A DNA stretch of 64,000 nucleotides from Taxillus chinensis (taxonomy: Eukaryota; Streptophyta; Magnoliopsida; Santalales; Loranthaceae): contig CM042084.1 of NCBI GenBank assembly GCA_023512835.1, positions 14,533,403 through 14,597,402 of the forward strand. Direction: 5' to 3'. A program made the translations under genes and the position numbers. The first letter of the stretch is position 1, and each line of letters starts with the position of its first letter. Positions 12,787 to 24,619 of this stretch are shown here, piece after piece. Under the pieces are notes generated by a model that saw only the letters and a list, made by a program, of their open reading frames with translations, was not told the DNA's origin and did not search any database.

Positions 12787-13200
12787 ATGTCCAACCACGA
12801 TCTAGGGTTTCGGATCGAGCTGGGGTGGCCGGCGGGCGATGATGAAGAGCAGGCAGTGTCGAGGCTGCAATCACTGGTCATGGAGACGCTGCCAGCGCCG
12901 CAGGACACGGTGATTCTGGACATGACGGCGGGCGAAGAGGGAGGTGGGAGGGAATGTGGGCGTGGCATTGAGGGTCGTGAAGCGGAGGGAGCCGTTGCGG
13001 CGGTGACCATGTCCAAGGCAACTGAGTCGAATCAGCAGAGCGACGGAGCAAAGTTCTGCGTGTTCGGATCTGATCCGATCCGTTCCTATTGGTTAGGCAT
13101 ATTAAAACTCCCAAGGCTGGAGGCTGGAGCGAGGTTGTACTGGGTCGGATCTGGGCCGCGCGCACGTAGACGTAGGGCTAGCTGGTGTGTGACGGATTAA
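12787..13200 (+). CDS. Hypothetical ORF, 137 aa, possibly a gene fragment
   Basis: A GC-rich island in AT-rich DNA encodes a 137-residue ORF from the ATG at 12787. An in-frame stop lies upstream, so this is the first usable Met. The first 50 or so residues look protein-like (FRIELGWPAGDDEEQAVSRL), followed by a Gly/Glu-rich segment; the C-terminal 50 residues look less natural (Arg-rich, Trp-rich). I do not recognise the family. It could be the first exon of a gene whose later exons are lost, a captured gene fragment, or a chance ORF. An AT microsatellite follows directly at 13319-13346. Confidence 0.35.
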   Translation: MSNHDLGFRIELGWPAGDDEEQAVSRLQSLVMETLPAPQDTVILDMTAGEEGGGRECGRGIEGREAEGAVAAVTMSKATESNQQSDGAKFCVFGSDPIRSYWLGILKLPRLEAGARLYWVGSGPRARRRRASWCVTD

Positions 13201-13318
13201 GGGCTCTGGCGGTGGAGAACAGTGGCAGGATTCGGTTGGACCGGCGTCAAAACGTGGCGCACGGTTGGCTCCAGTGCAGGTGGAATTGGCTTGAACGGGC
13301 AGCGGATATGGTAACACT

Positions 13319-13319
13319 A

Positions 13320-13346
<27 letters not shown>
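13319..13346. repeat. (AT)n microsatellite
   Basis: About 28 bases of pure TA repeat, followed by an AT-rich spacer to 13810 with no gene. Confidence 0.9.
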
Positions 13347-13351
<5 letters not shown>

Positions 13352-13810
13352 TTTTGGTATGCAAAAAACTATTTTACAATTCTAACTCTATTTTTATTTT
13401 TATTTTATTTGTTTATGAAAATAATAATTTTATTTTAACTGTCAAACAAATAGAGAGAAAACAGAAATATATATATAACTATTAATGAAATATTCATGCA
13501 AACATATCTTTCCAGCTATTAGTTTTTTTTACTAATATTATTAATCTGTGTTCAATAATTTAAAAATCAAAAGTCGTTGATGATTTAATTATTTCTTTCT
13601 TTCAAGGTAAAAGCATTTACCAATATTAACAATTGAAAAATAAAAATATATCATTTTGAAAGAAAGTATTTTAAAATTCAAATTCAATGTACATTAAAAA
13701 ACATATACATATAATATAAAACAAAAAATTCTAATGATTAAAAATCAAAGATAATGTTTAATGGTTAAGAATTTAATGATTTGAAATACAACTTTAAAAT
13801 TCAAAGAATG

Positions 13811-14242
13811 TGTAACAGTCCAAGTTTAATCTTCGGTTTTATTCTTGGCAGTGTCATACAGGTATTCTAAAAGGTCTTGTGTCAAGAGAGGTCTTTACGC
13901 CCTCTTAAGAGACATGCTTTGTTTTTCTTCCTAGTCGATGTAGGACTTGCAAAGTCCTTGGACTCTACAATTCACCTTCCTTATGAGGCTCACGTTCTTG
14001 TGGGACTATGACACACCGATCTGGTCCCCAGCTCTGATACCATCTGTAATAGCTCAAGTCTCTCGTAGCATGATATTGTCCGATTCATGGTCCAAACCCA
14101 ATTTCCGATTATGTTTTTGGCAGTGCCATATAGGCATCCCAAAAAGCCTCATACAAGGAGAGATCTCTACGTCCTCTTAAGATGCACGCTTTGTTCTCCT
14201 CCTCAGCCGATGTGGGACTTACAAAGTCTTCAAGACTCTACA
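13811..14242 (-). mobile_element. TRIM (terminal-repeat retrotransposon in miniature)
   Basis: Two related direct repeats, 13811-13969 and 14045-14242, both begin TGTAA and end CTCTACA and share blocks such as CCTCTTAAGA. Between them lie only 75 bases. Immediately inside the right repeat, separated by two bases, is GCTCTGATACCA (14031-14042), the reverse complement of the initiator tRNA-Met primer-binding site TGGTATCAGAGC. Next to the left repeat the complementary strand reads AAGGAAGGTGAA, a polypurine tract. The element is therefore on the minus strand, with its 5' LTR on the right. Flanks are GAATG and AAATG, a 5-bp target duplication with one mismatch. The left LTR is about 39 bases shorter through an internal deletion. 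There is no coding capacity; TRIMs are mobilised in trans. Confidence 0.88.
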
Positions 14243-14779
14243 AAATGTTTTAATGTTTAACAATTTACATTAAAAACATATGTACATATACATAAGTAAG
14301 GAAATGACAAACTAAAAAATGCAAAGGATATAATTTCAACTTTCAACTATCTATATTTTTTTTTATTTTCTAACCATTATATTTTTTAATATAAATAAGA
14401 ATATTTCATTTCTTTGATTTTCATTTTTCTCAACTCAAATTTTCTCTTTCATATCCAGTGGCTTAATAATATCAAATGAGGAAATGAAAATGGCTATTTT
14501 AAACTTTAATCTTGATAATGAAATTGATATACTTTTATTTTTTTCATTGGAAGAAAAGAATATTAAAGAAGATCAAACATTAACATCGCATGGTGTTCAG
14601 TTATCGATCATAAGGTCATCAAACCTTATTGTCTGCAAGGCTAAGAACTTTTTTTTTTAATTATTTTGCACAAAGTCCAATTTTCTTTTAGAATGAGGTT
14701 TCAAATGGGCTGTTTACCTTTTCATTGTCTGGGCCTGATTCATATTATATCACAAAAAGAAATGTTGTTGGAAAGTTTA

Positions 14780-15640
14780 GTTTGTCTTTCCTACAAAAGA
14801 TGATTGTTACATTAAAAATGCTTGCTTATGGAGTAGCAACAGATTATATTGATTGGTATGTGTAAATTGGAGAAAGCAATGTAGTATGAAGTCTACAAAA
14901 AATTATTGAAGGGGTGGTTAATATTTTCTCTAAAGAATATTTGAGTTGCCAAAAATAATGATATTGCTAGATTGCTCATAGTTAATGAAAAAATTGAGTT
15001 TCCAGGCATGTTATGAAGTATCGATTACATGCATTGAAAATAAAAAAAATTGCCTAGTAGTATGAAAAGGTTAGTGTACTCGATATTCTGCTGAACCAAA
15101 AATTATTTTGGAAGTAATAACTTCATATGATCATTAAATATGACATGCATTTTTTAAACCTATATAGATGTCATAATATCATTAACATACCAAAACATTC
15201 TTTTATATTTAAGGAGCTTGGTATAGGGCATGCTCCTATAATGAATTACTAAATCAATGATTATAATTACACAATAAGATATTATCTTATTAATGGTATA
15301 TATCTACAAAGGTCAACTTTTAATAACAATATCAAATCCATTAGAACCAATAATAAAACATTTTCCTAGAGTTCCATATAAACATGTAGGAAGAATATGA
15401 AATGTATATTTGAAATACTTAAAAATAAATTTTCAATTGTATACGAGCTTACACATTTTTGGGATGAAGTAACTTTTAATAATATTGTAAAAGCATGCAT
15501 AATATTACACAACATAATAATTTACGATTCTAATGGAGTAGAACAAAACAATAATTATAAACATGTTCCTAAGATCATATATTTGAAGCTTAAAAGTTCA
15601 GTCAATCTAATATTTGCATTAGAAACACTTGTGTAATTAA
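14780..15640 (+). pseudogene. Degenerate PIF/Harbinger-type transposase
   Basis: On the plus strand, interrupted by many stops and shifts, the translation follows the plant Harbinger DDE transposase closely. A LKMLAYGVATDYID segment (near 14820) matches the conserved LRMLAYGVPADYVD. Pieces corresponding to IGES, FSKEYL, FPGML and SIDYMHWK follow, where SID.MHW surrounds a catalytic Asp. Then comes a YYLINGIY piece (usually YYLTDGIYP) and the C-terminal FEILKNKFSIV ... FWDEVTFNNIVKACIILHNIII (15397 onward). No terminal inverted repeats were found. This is an old inactive relic; related domesticated proteins (ALP1 type) exist but are intact. Confidence 0.8.
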
Positions 15641-15717
15641 AGGTCCAATTAATGGCTAAGAATTTAATTTATTGTACTTTTGTTAATTACTTCGAATTTA
15701 CTTGTTCCAATGAGTTT

Positions 15718-15720
<3 letters not shown>

Positions 15721-15780
<60 letters not shown>

Positions 15781-15781
15781 A
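15721..15781. repeat. Compound (TC)n(TA)n microsatellite
   Basis: About 37 bases of TC repeat run directly into about 24 bases of TA repeat. Confidence 0.95.
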
Positions 15782-16668
15782 AAATGTCATGCACTTATGT
15801 ATGTGGGCCTATTTCATCTCACCTCTTCTTCTATTTACATTTTACATGTAGGTCTCCATTTCCTTTTTTTTTTGTTCATAATGGAGTCTTTGGATATCAT
15901 AATTGTTTGTTTGAGGTCTAATTTATTTAATATGTCAGGAAATATGACATTATGCATAAATTGTGGACGGCAGATACTTGCCTATTTTCACTACTGTTAT
16001 GGGGTTATAAAAGAGGTTTATATGTGCAGAAGCAGTTAACACTAATATTCGTTTTTGCAAAGAGAACTGCACGTGAATGACTCATCAATATTCCAAAATA
16101 GTAAATACCATTTTGAAACGTAACCCACGTAATTTGAAACAGAACAAATATCATAGTTCATGAAAACCTGGGAGGATCAAACCACCTTGATCAATTTATA
16201 TTTAACATACCGTAAAACACACTCAAAAATAATAAAAAAAAAGAGTTATCATCCACAATATATAGCAGATAGCATTCAATAATAATAACAGAAGTTAATA
16301 AGCACTAAATAATACAATAGTTCATATAAAATTTTAAATTTATTAACCACAACAAATAATATAATACTATTTACCCTAACGCATACTAACGGGTTACCTT
16401 ATGAGAAACGGGTACGATACCGCCAAAAAAGAGGAAAAAAAAAAAGGGTAAATGAGACCCCTGACGATGTAAAAAAAATCATCTGTAAAAAACCAAAAAA
16501 CAGATGGTGTCGGAAGAGATTTATTGAGAGCCCATACCGCATCAAATCAAATCAAGCATCAACATCCTCCGTACCCCTAAATCAACAAGGTCAAGCCGTC
16601 CCTTGTCAAATCCACTCGGCCGGGGCCGTCAGCGAGTGCGCCCCCCCGGGGGAGGTTGGTCAGAAGCG

Positions 16669-16716
<48 letters not shown>

Positions 16717-18850
16717 GGTGAAAAGGGGTTTGAGCTGCTAACCCACCCGCACCAAAATTCAAATTTCGCATGCCTCTTATTAGAAAAAGTATGTGGCACG
16801 AGAGGTGTGCTCGCTGGATGATATGACAAGTGATGGCCGAGTCCCGATGTCACAGTGATCTCATCTATCCGTCTATGGCCATGAGTGCACCCACTAGGTG
16901 CGTGTACATTAAGAAAACAAAACAAAACACTACAAATATTGATATGATCCGATTTGGCCGTTAAATATGAAATTAGTTTAAATTACCCGATTCAGTCATT
17001 CACGACCGCGCATCACACGTGTTATTAGTTGTTACATCATTCAACTTATATGAAACTAACCATTTTAATAATGTCTAATTTAACTTGACACGCTCATTTA
17101 ATATTATTAATATATAATGAATTAATAATACTCCTAAAACATTATTTTATTTTTTTTATTCTTTTTGATGAGTATACAGATAAAAATATAAATATATTTA
17201 AAAAATTATATGCATTTTTTATTTAATATATAATAAATTATAATTTTTTATTTTTTATTTAATATTTTTTTAATCTCATATATTTATTACAATCAATTAA
17301 AAATAAACGTATAACAAGAAATATATTAAAAAAAATTAAATAATAAATAATAATCCTTTAGATTCTCTCTCTAATTTTTATTTTTAATATATAATATCAG
17401 TGATATATCAAGAATTTCTAAAGACTATGGACTCAATTATAAATATAGTGTTGTACCTCAATTTTATGAGTTTTCCTTTTCCCCCCAAGTGCCACAGAAA
17501 TGTGTAATAACATATCAGCCCTCAGCTCAGATATTGTCAATCGTTGCCATGAATGGAAATAAACCTATTACCAACAAATGTAAATCAGAGAAAGAAACAT
17601 GGGTTTCAATTGAAAATTGACATTGTAGAGTTGTCCATAAGAGTTCACTAGTAACCCTATTCCCGCAAAACAAGACAACGAGTTGTCGTAAAACAAAATT
17701 ACAGCTCCACATGCCCATATATAGCAACACATGAACCTACAGATAAGGACATTGTTATTCTTAATATTCTCAAAACTCTAAAATTTATAATTTTTTAAGT
17801 GATGTAGTCAAGGCAAACTTTCAATTCTAATTAGAATTAGGTACTGATTTTTAGGCATAGTAGGAGTGTGCAACATCTTCTTTATTCATAACTAACTCTC
17901 CAATTCTTAGACTCTGATATCAATTTTATTTTATTTTTTTATCCTTAATTAGGAATGTTTCGAATGCACCCTTATTTTCAAGTAGTGGTGACTCCAAAAA
18001 CATAATTTTTTTCAACACTAAAGAAATTAAATTTCTTATTGTGTCATTCATTCCCTGGACGTCGAGACAGATCTGGACGTGAAACGCAGAGAATATTATG
18101 TTGTAAAATTATTAATTAAGAAATTAATTTTTTATGCAAGAGCGACACATAGCATATTATGTTGTGCGGGCATTTCTATGCACATTTAATATAATTATAT
18201 TTTATTAGTTAGTGATTGGTCGGTCTTACTTGAAATTTAGTTAAAATTAATATAATATTATCATATTGGATATGCCCAAAAAACCTATATAAAAGCTCGT
18301 ACGCAATATTGTTCTAAAATTATAAAATATAAATAGAGTTGGCATCTCATGTCATGAGTGCCATTTACCCCATTGGATATATGTTTTTGGATTATGTTGT
18401 TATTCGTATAAAATTATCTTTAAGGCTTAATGTATATAACCGCAATTACGTATGAAGTAACATCGCTGTGTAGTTTCCATTATTACGAACAAAAGTAATT
18501 TACTCGATTTCAAATTTCAAAAAAATTAGGACATGACTAAAGTTACCAATAATTTCGACATTAGCCGCCTTTTTTTTTTTTTAAATTTAATGTTCAATAT
18601 AAAATTATTTTATTATTACTTTTGTTCTTATTCAATTAAAAATTAAAGAAATCAAACATAGTAATTCATTTAAAAATAAATCAAATATTATCTCAATACA
18701 AATAAAATATATTAATTATTTTTTAAAAATAAAATAAAAAATAATATTACACAATAAATTCTCAGATTAATAATGATCTTTTTTTGGGGATGATAATTAA
18801 GGCTGGCTCAAACTCTAGTTAGCTCTAACTTGGTTTCCAAGCGACCCTCT
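15782..18850. other. Intergenic region with a (GA)n tract
   Basis: AT-rich spacer without a supportable gene. At 16380-16900 a GC-richer patch surrounds a (GA)n run of about 43 bases (16671-16713). It looks like an unassigned repeat fragment, but no LTR, PBS or domain could be recognised. From 16,920 to 18,850 the sequence is AT-rich with no ORF of interest. Confidence 0.4.
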
Positions 18851-19093
18851 CTCTCTCGATCGATCGATCGAACTCCTTCTTTCTATATATCACATATAAA
18901 CAAATCCCGCATCTGCATCCTTTCTCCTCGATCTCTCATCGCTTCTCAATTCCATTGATCTCCGTACGTGTTTCTAATTTTTTTTTTTTTTTTTTGAAGT
19001 TTTCAGATAATCTCCCCAGCCCAAGACCCAAGTGCCCAACGCCATATTAATTAGTATATAATATATAGTATAAGAGAGAGAGGGATTGGGATT
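18851..19093 (+). promoter_or_regulatory. Probable core promoter and leader of the AHL gene
   Basis: A CT-rich stretch followed by a GATC repeat (about 18857-18870), then a TATA-like TCTATATATCAC near 18880-18891 and a CT-rich leader with a T run (about 18979-18996), ending at the ATG at 19094. The position is consistent with a core promoter about 200 bases upstream of the start. This is inferred from composition only. Confidence 0.4.
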
Positions 19094-20030
19094 ATGAAAG
19101 CCGAATACTTGGAGCCCAAGAACAAACCCAACCCCACAACCATGTTCCCCAACACCCAATCCTCCTTCCTCCCCCGCCCACCCGGCTTCCCCGCCGCCCT
19201 CATGGATTGCCCCAACTCCGAGGAGGACGTCGACAGCCGCAATAGCGGTGGCGTCTCCACCCCGTCCCAACAAAAGAGGCGTGCCCTGCGGGGACCCGAC
19301 ATCGGCAGCGCCGCCGGCGGGGGCTCCGCTTCTGGCGACGGAGCCACGATCGAAATCTCCCGGCGGCCCCGAGGCCGCCCTCCCGGCTCCAAGAACAAGC
19401 CCAAGCCGCCGGTGATCATCACGCGCGACGCGGAGCCCCCCATGAGCCCCTACATCCTCGAAGTCCCCGGCGGCGTGGATGTGGTGGAGGCCCTCTCCCG
19501 CTTCTCCCGCCGCCGCAACCTCGGCCTCTGCGTCCTCAGCGGTTCTGGAACGGTCGCCAACGTCACCCTCCGCCAGCCCTCCCCCCACCCCCGGCGCCAC
19601 CGTCACCTTCCACGGCCGCTTCGACATCCTCTCTATTTCCGCCACCTTCATCCCTTCTTCCTCCGGCGCCGCCAACGCCTCCCCGTTCGCCTCTAGCTCC
19701 GGCGGCTTCACGATCTCTCTGGCGGGGCCGCAGGGCCAGATGATCGGCGGGATGGTCGCTGGCGCTCTCCTGGCCGCCGGGACGGTGTACGTCGTCGCCG
19801 CCTCGTTCAACAGCCCCTCCTATCACCGTCTGTCGGCGGAGGACGAGGGCGGGAGCTCGGCCTCCGGATGCGACGGGGAGAGCCCTCCGGGGACAAGGTC
19901 GGGCGAAGACGACGGTGGACAGCACGCGCCGGGGATGGAGATGTCGGTCTACAACGTCAGCGGGCATATTCCGTCTGGTGACGTCATATGGGGCCCTACG
20001 GCGGCGAGACAACAGCAGACGCCTTACTGA
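19094..20030 (+). CDS. AHL: AT-hook motif nuclear-localized (AHL) protein, clade A, with a one-base frameshift
   Basis: AHL proteins bind AT-rich minor grooves through the AT hook and oligomerise through the PPC domain, modulating chromatin and growth or floral genes in the nucleus. The gene is intronless, as in clade A. Residues about 90-106 hold a type-I AT hook (RPRGRPPGSKNKPKPP) followed by VIITRD. The PPC domain starts near 117 and includes SGSGTVANVTLRQP. At the C run 19581-19586 one extra base breaks the frame: the first frame runs on to a stop at 19694-19696, while the PPC continues in the next frame with TFHGRFDIL, SLAGPQGQMIGG and AASFNSPSYHRL, to the stop at 20028-20030. GRFDIL corresponds to the conserved GRFEIL motif. 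Without the extra base the product would be about 311 aa, normal for the family. An assembly or read error is more likely than a pseudogene because both halves are otherwise clean. The PPC tail resembles AHL16/AHL21-type members. Confidence 0.9.
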
Positions 20031-20596
20031 TGAGTGATAAATGGATCCTAGATTGCTTGCCGGCCGGGCAAAACTGATGTGAGGTCGATGACTTGACTTC
20101 GCCATTGATGGGTTACTAGCTACTTTTTCTGTAGTTTTATATATTGATTTGGTTGGCTTTAGTCTAGATCTTCTCTCCCATTTGTTATTATTAGTTTTTA
20201 TCGCCTACTTGTTAGAATTCAATGGAGACCATAGTAGTGCATGCTCTAGTGGTACTGTACTAGCTAGAAGTCTAGAACTGTAGTTTTGTTTTGTTTTTTT
20301 TTTTTTTTTTGGGGATCAAATTTTCATGTTTAGTGATAGGGGAAACTCGATCGGGTCTTCAATGGACGCTGGGATTTGGTGTCTTGAGTATGTGTAGTAG
20401 TAGTTTTGGATATTTATTACTTTTACTTCAATTCTTGTGGTTGTTGGATATATGTTTGTTTGCCGCGTTTGTTTGTTTTGGTATTTTGTGTTTTTGGTTT
20501 TTTTTTTTTAAAATTATTATTATTATTGTTATTTTGAGTTCTAGTGGTGACACTGGTGGGGAGTATTGGGTGGTGAGTACTACTGAGTGGAGGTTT

Positions 20597-20855
20597 GTAT
20601 TACACTGACCAACGCCACCCCAGCCACGCATGCCTCTCCCAGCTCTTGCAATTTGCTTTTATCGACTCGGCTCTCGTCTGTGGGTACTAATTTAACGGAT
20701 GGACTCAACACACGCCATCTCTTTGGACTTTGGTGCAGAGAAAAAGATATATATGCTGATTTCATACGTTACTAGACAGTCAGATGAGAGTCGATAAAAG
20801 CAAGTTGCGAGAGCTGGAGGCGTGCGTGGCTGGGGTGGCGTTTGTCAGTGATACA
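20597..20855. repeat. Long near-perfect inverted repeat (hairpin locus or foldback element)
   Basis: The left arm, about 20597-20680, and the right arm, about 20781-20855, are reverse complements over roughly 75-85 bases with few mismatches and small gaps. Shared blocks include ACGCCACCCCAGCCACGCA and TTGCTTTTATCGACTC. The loop is about 100 bases. Translation of one strand at each arm gives the same peptide (RVDKSKL.EL.ACVAGVA), confirming the symmetry. A transcript would fold into a long hairpin. It lies about 570 bases downstream of the AHL stop. It could be a young MIRNA or hairpin-siRNA locus, or a foldback/MITE-type element; no clear target duplication was seen. Confidence 0.85.
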
Positions 20856-20859
20856 TGCT

Positions 20860-23800
20860 TTTCAGAGCGAAAGGCGCAGAAACCGTGGGTGGTGTTGGAG
20901 TGGCAGTGTGGTCATGGCTGTTGGCTGTGCATTGACAGACAGAAGCGAGAGGTGTATGCGTGTCGTGAGACCAGGGTCAGACCACCACCACCTCCACCAC
21001 TGGATGCCAACCTTTATTTTTCCGCGCCTTGTCTTGTCTCTGCACGTCCTGTCTTTTTCTGTGGTGTACGACTTCACTGTCACTGGGATGATACACAAAA
21101 AGAAGCGAAGACGGGCGAGGAGCAATTAAAAGGGCTGGAAGAAAATGGGAGCACGCCAGTCAGACTATCTTCTTCGCCTCTCTTTCTCTCTCCCCTCTGT
21201 CAGACTATCTGTCTGCCATTAATAGACTCTTAAACCAGGCGTGACGCAAGGAAATCATTTTAGGTCAACCTTTTCGGCCAATTTGTGATTATATTTGATC
21301 GCCGACCGTAAAAACCAATATTATTATTAGAAAAATGACTTTTGTTTTGATCTGGGTTAAACCCGATCCCAAATTGGGACGAGGGGGCCATAAATATTCA
21401 GAGAGTAATATCTATGGTGGGTGACTGGGTGTGGTAGTATATATGTATCAGTAAATGACGGTATATATAATTTTTCATATTTAAGTGTCTTACACTAATC
21501 AATGTCCATCTCTCTCCAATTTGAAAAAGTCAGAAATACGCCGCTTATTCTCTGTCAAATCGGAAACGCTTTCCCACGATTTTCACTCGCAACCGGATCG
21601 AACGTGAAATAATTAAGAGAAATTGCAGGCTACATTTGAGGTTGGAATGTTTTGGGTGCCCTCATCTCCTACGTCAGGGGGTGATTGCATTAGAGGGATT
21701 AATGTGCCATTCCATCGGGTATTGGGTAAGTTGTAGGCGATGGGGCGGCCTTGTGCATCATGCATATGCAGTGCTATTGCCGTGCGAGTATGGAGGAACT
21801 GCATGTCAATGGGGCAACGTGCAACCGCGATTGCAGAGGTTGGAGGAGGTCGCCTGCTGGTTGAAGTAAACCGATGAGTCGATGGCAGAGGTTTCGGTGG
21901 AAGTTGTGACATCGGGGGTGGAGGTTGTAACGGCGGCGAGTTCAGAGTGCCTTTGGTGGTTTCTGTATTTTGCGCAGATGGTGAGAGACGTACAGCTGAG
22001 AGGTGATAGCTGCGGGTGTTGATGGTCGGTGGTTGCTGTTTGATATCGTTCTCATATATGAAGAGGCGAATGAGTGATTGTGTATGCTTTTGAAAGAGTG
22101 ATTTTAGATATTAGATTGGCATGGTCTTTGTTTCAATCAAATCAAAACGTTTGTAGTAGTTATTGGGAGGATCTGAATCCATTATACCTACTTTTGCTTA
22201 ATCTCAAAAATATGGCCGTGGTCAAGGCTGTCAATATATTGATATCATATATAAAATTGTTAAGGGGGCATATGAAACTAAATGGTAAAATTGGATAGTA
22301 ACACATGAGTTCCCATATATTGTTATTGCTTAATTAATATAACAATAAACATTAAAAATATATGATCTTATCATTTATAATTTCATGCAAAAATTTAATC
22401 TGTATATGAAATTTTAACTCTCATTTGAAAATCAAATTAAAATTAATATAAATTTCAAATATAAAAAAAAACTCGAACTTCGTGATCATAATCATAATAA
22501 CAACAAATTAATTTACTAACATAAACTAATAATAATTATTAGCTGATTTTTCATATAAGAATTGTTTTCAAGAGCATTCAAGGTATCAATATTAATATCA
22601 TCTCATAGCAATAGAAGCCCATCAGGGGCATTGATTCACATGTTGTTTACTCATTTTATGTCATGCTAAAAAGGCATGAATTTCAAGTCGTATAAATGAC
22701 GCTTTAATTCGGATTAGTGATGGCTCGAATCCTTATTCCGTATCAGCGAGGCTCTAATCCGGACTCAATGATAGCTCGGATCCTTATATCACTTTTGACA
22801 ACTTTATAAAACTCGTATGAGATAATGATATTATTTATATAAATGTAAGAACTATATTATGATCACTATGAATTTTCTGATCAAAATCATCATCAAATTT
22901 CTCCTTAGTTTTTTTTTCAAAAATAAAAAACCAATTTTTTTCTAGAATTTGTAATCTTACAATTTTAACGATATTGTTATGATTTTGGGATCACTTATTT
23001 TGTAATAGATTCGAATAAAGGGGTGAAATCTTATAATTTTACTGTTAAAATTCCAATTTTGATAATATTAAGCTCAATGAACATTTGATGTTAAAATTGT
23101 TAGCAAAAGCAATAAACACCGTTGTGATATGTAACTATCAATTAGTGACAAATATAGAACAATATAGATAGGGATAACAAACACAAGCTTTTAGATGAAA
23201 AAATTAAACTCGAAAAGACAATCCAAAAACATAGATCACCATAGAAGTCTAAAACAATTTTAAACGAGTGTATGGGTGTTCAGTATAAGTGATAGAAGAA
23301 AAGATGAACATTCATTCTTGCCTTTGCCCTTACTTTTTTTTGAACACATATTGACCTTTCAAAATAAAAAAGAAAAAGAAAAAAACAAAGTCATTCCAAT
23401 GTTTGGAATAAAATGAAATGAGTTAATAAAAAGAAATATGACTAAAACAAAAGTGAGGTAGAATATTCGTCTTCAAGTTCAATTGAAGAGTAAATCGAAT
23501 GTTTCATGTTCAATAAACACTTGTTTGAACGCTTCATGTTCGGGATAAAAAAAATAGAGCCTATCAAAAAAGAGGACAAAGACAAAATTCTAACTCGAAG
23601 GAGAGTATTTAATGAAAGTTTCAAGTCTCATCAACCAAGGTTTCTATTAGTGAACCTTTTAAGTCTTGTCAGTAAGAGTCTTTTATCAATGAAACTTTCA
23701 GGCCTCACAGGCTAGTGTTTTACAGTAGCGAAAGTTTCAAAGCTTGCCCAAGAGAGTTCGGAGAAATATTAAAAGAAAAGTTACTCTTAAGAATGCTACT

Positions 23801-24430
23801 AAGGGAGGAATATTGCATGTGTTTGTCTTTCTTTTAATCGTGTTTTTAGAGTATCTTGTGTGATTTAATTGTCTTTAATATTCTTTAGGGTGTGATTTTA
23901 GTGTTTTGGTGTACTTTGATGTGTTTTTACGGGTTTTGGGAGTAAAAGGATGAAAAAAGCAACTAAAAGGAAGAAAAGAGGACAATTTACAGATTTCGAC
24001 TGTAATAAATTAGCCTCAAGCAATTCTAGTTCTACATCTGTCACGTTCAAATGATCATGGTAGATTGTCGGTTGCCACGACTAATTCTTGTATGCTCCTA
24101 TTCTGCATCATTTGCATTATGTTGGTCGCGACCAAAGAAGATTGACCACAAGGGATCTTTGCTATTTGAAGTCCTCTTCATCCCGTCAGCTATGGATGGT
24201 CGTCGACTTTTGTCCAAATTTTATATTTTATATTATTTATTTTGATGTATTATTGGGGTATATATATATATATATATAAGGAACATATTTCTTATCTCTA
24301 TAATGATTGATTTCTTTTTGTTGAATTATTCTATGTGCTATGAGTCATGAACATATTGCATGTGTTAGGTAATTGAATGAAGGATCGAAAGGTCATGAGA
24401 GTAGTCTGTGATCCTATGAGAAATCATGGT
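20860..24430. other. Intergenic region without a supportable gene
   Basis: Contains scattered ORFs of 60-150 codons with no recognisable domain, including one at 20784-21233 that begins inside the hairpin arm. A GC-richer patch at about 21,600-22,050 may be an unassigned repeat. Imperfect short repeats (GGCTCGAATCCTTAT-like) occur at about 22,725-22,800. The rest is AT-rich. Confidence 0.35.
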
Positions 24431-24439
24431 TAGTTATCT

Positions 24440-24565
24440 CTTAATGGGTTTAGCTCTATTTCATCGAATCACGAAAGTAGTCCCCCAAAAGCTCCCATGC
24501 CAAGAGAGGTATCCATGCCACCGTAAGTATGCACTTCATTCCCCCCCTCTTACTAATGTGGGATT
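24440..24565. repeat. Fragment related to the TRIM LTR at 13.8-14.2 kb
   Basis: The segment containing CCCAAAAGCTCCCATGCCAAG, AGAGGTATCCATGCC and ACTAATGTGGGATTTTAC resembles, in the same order, the LTR of the TRIM at 13811-14242 (CCCAAAAAGCCTCATACAAG, AGAGATCTCTACGTCC, CCGATGTGGGACTTAC). No partner LTR or PBS was seen, so it is a solo or truncated copy. Confidence 0.55.
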
Positions 24566-24619
24566 TTACAAAAATTGGTGGTCAAGTGTAGCATCTATCA
24601 GAAGGTGAAGTATGTCCAA

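Noticed and set aside
18974..19810. 278-codon minus-strand ORF over the AHL gene
   Set aside because: Antisense to the AT-hook/PPC protein; repetitive Gly/Ala/Glu content reflects reversed GC-rich codons.
20784..21233. 149-codon plus-strand ORF after the AHL gene
   Set aside because: It begins within one arm of the inverted repeat and continues into low-complexity sequence; no domain and no codon bias supporting a gene.
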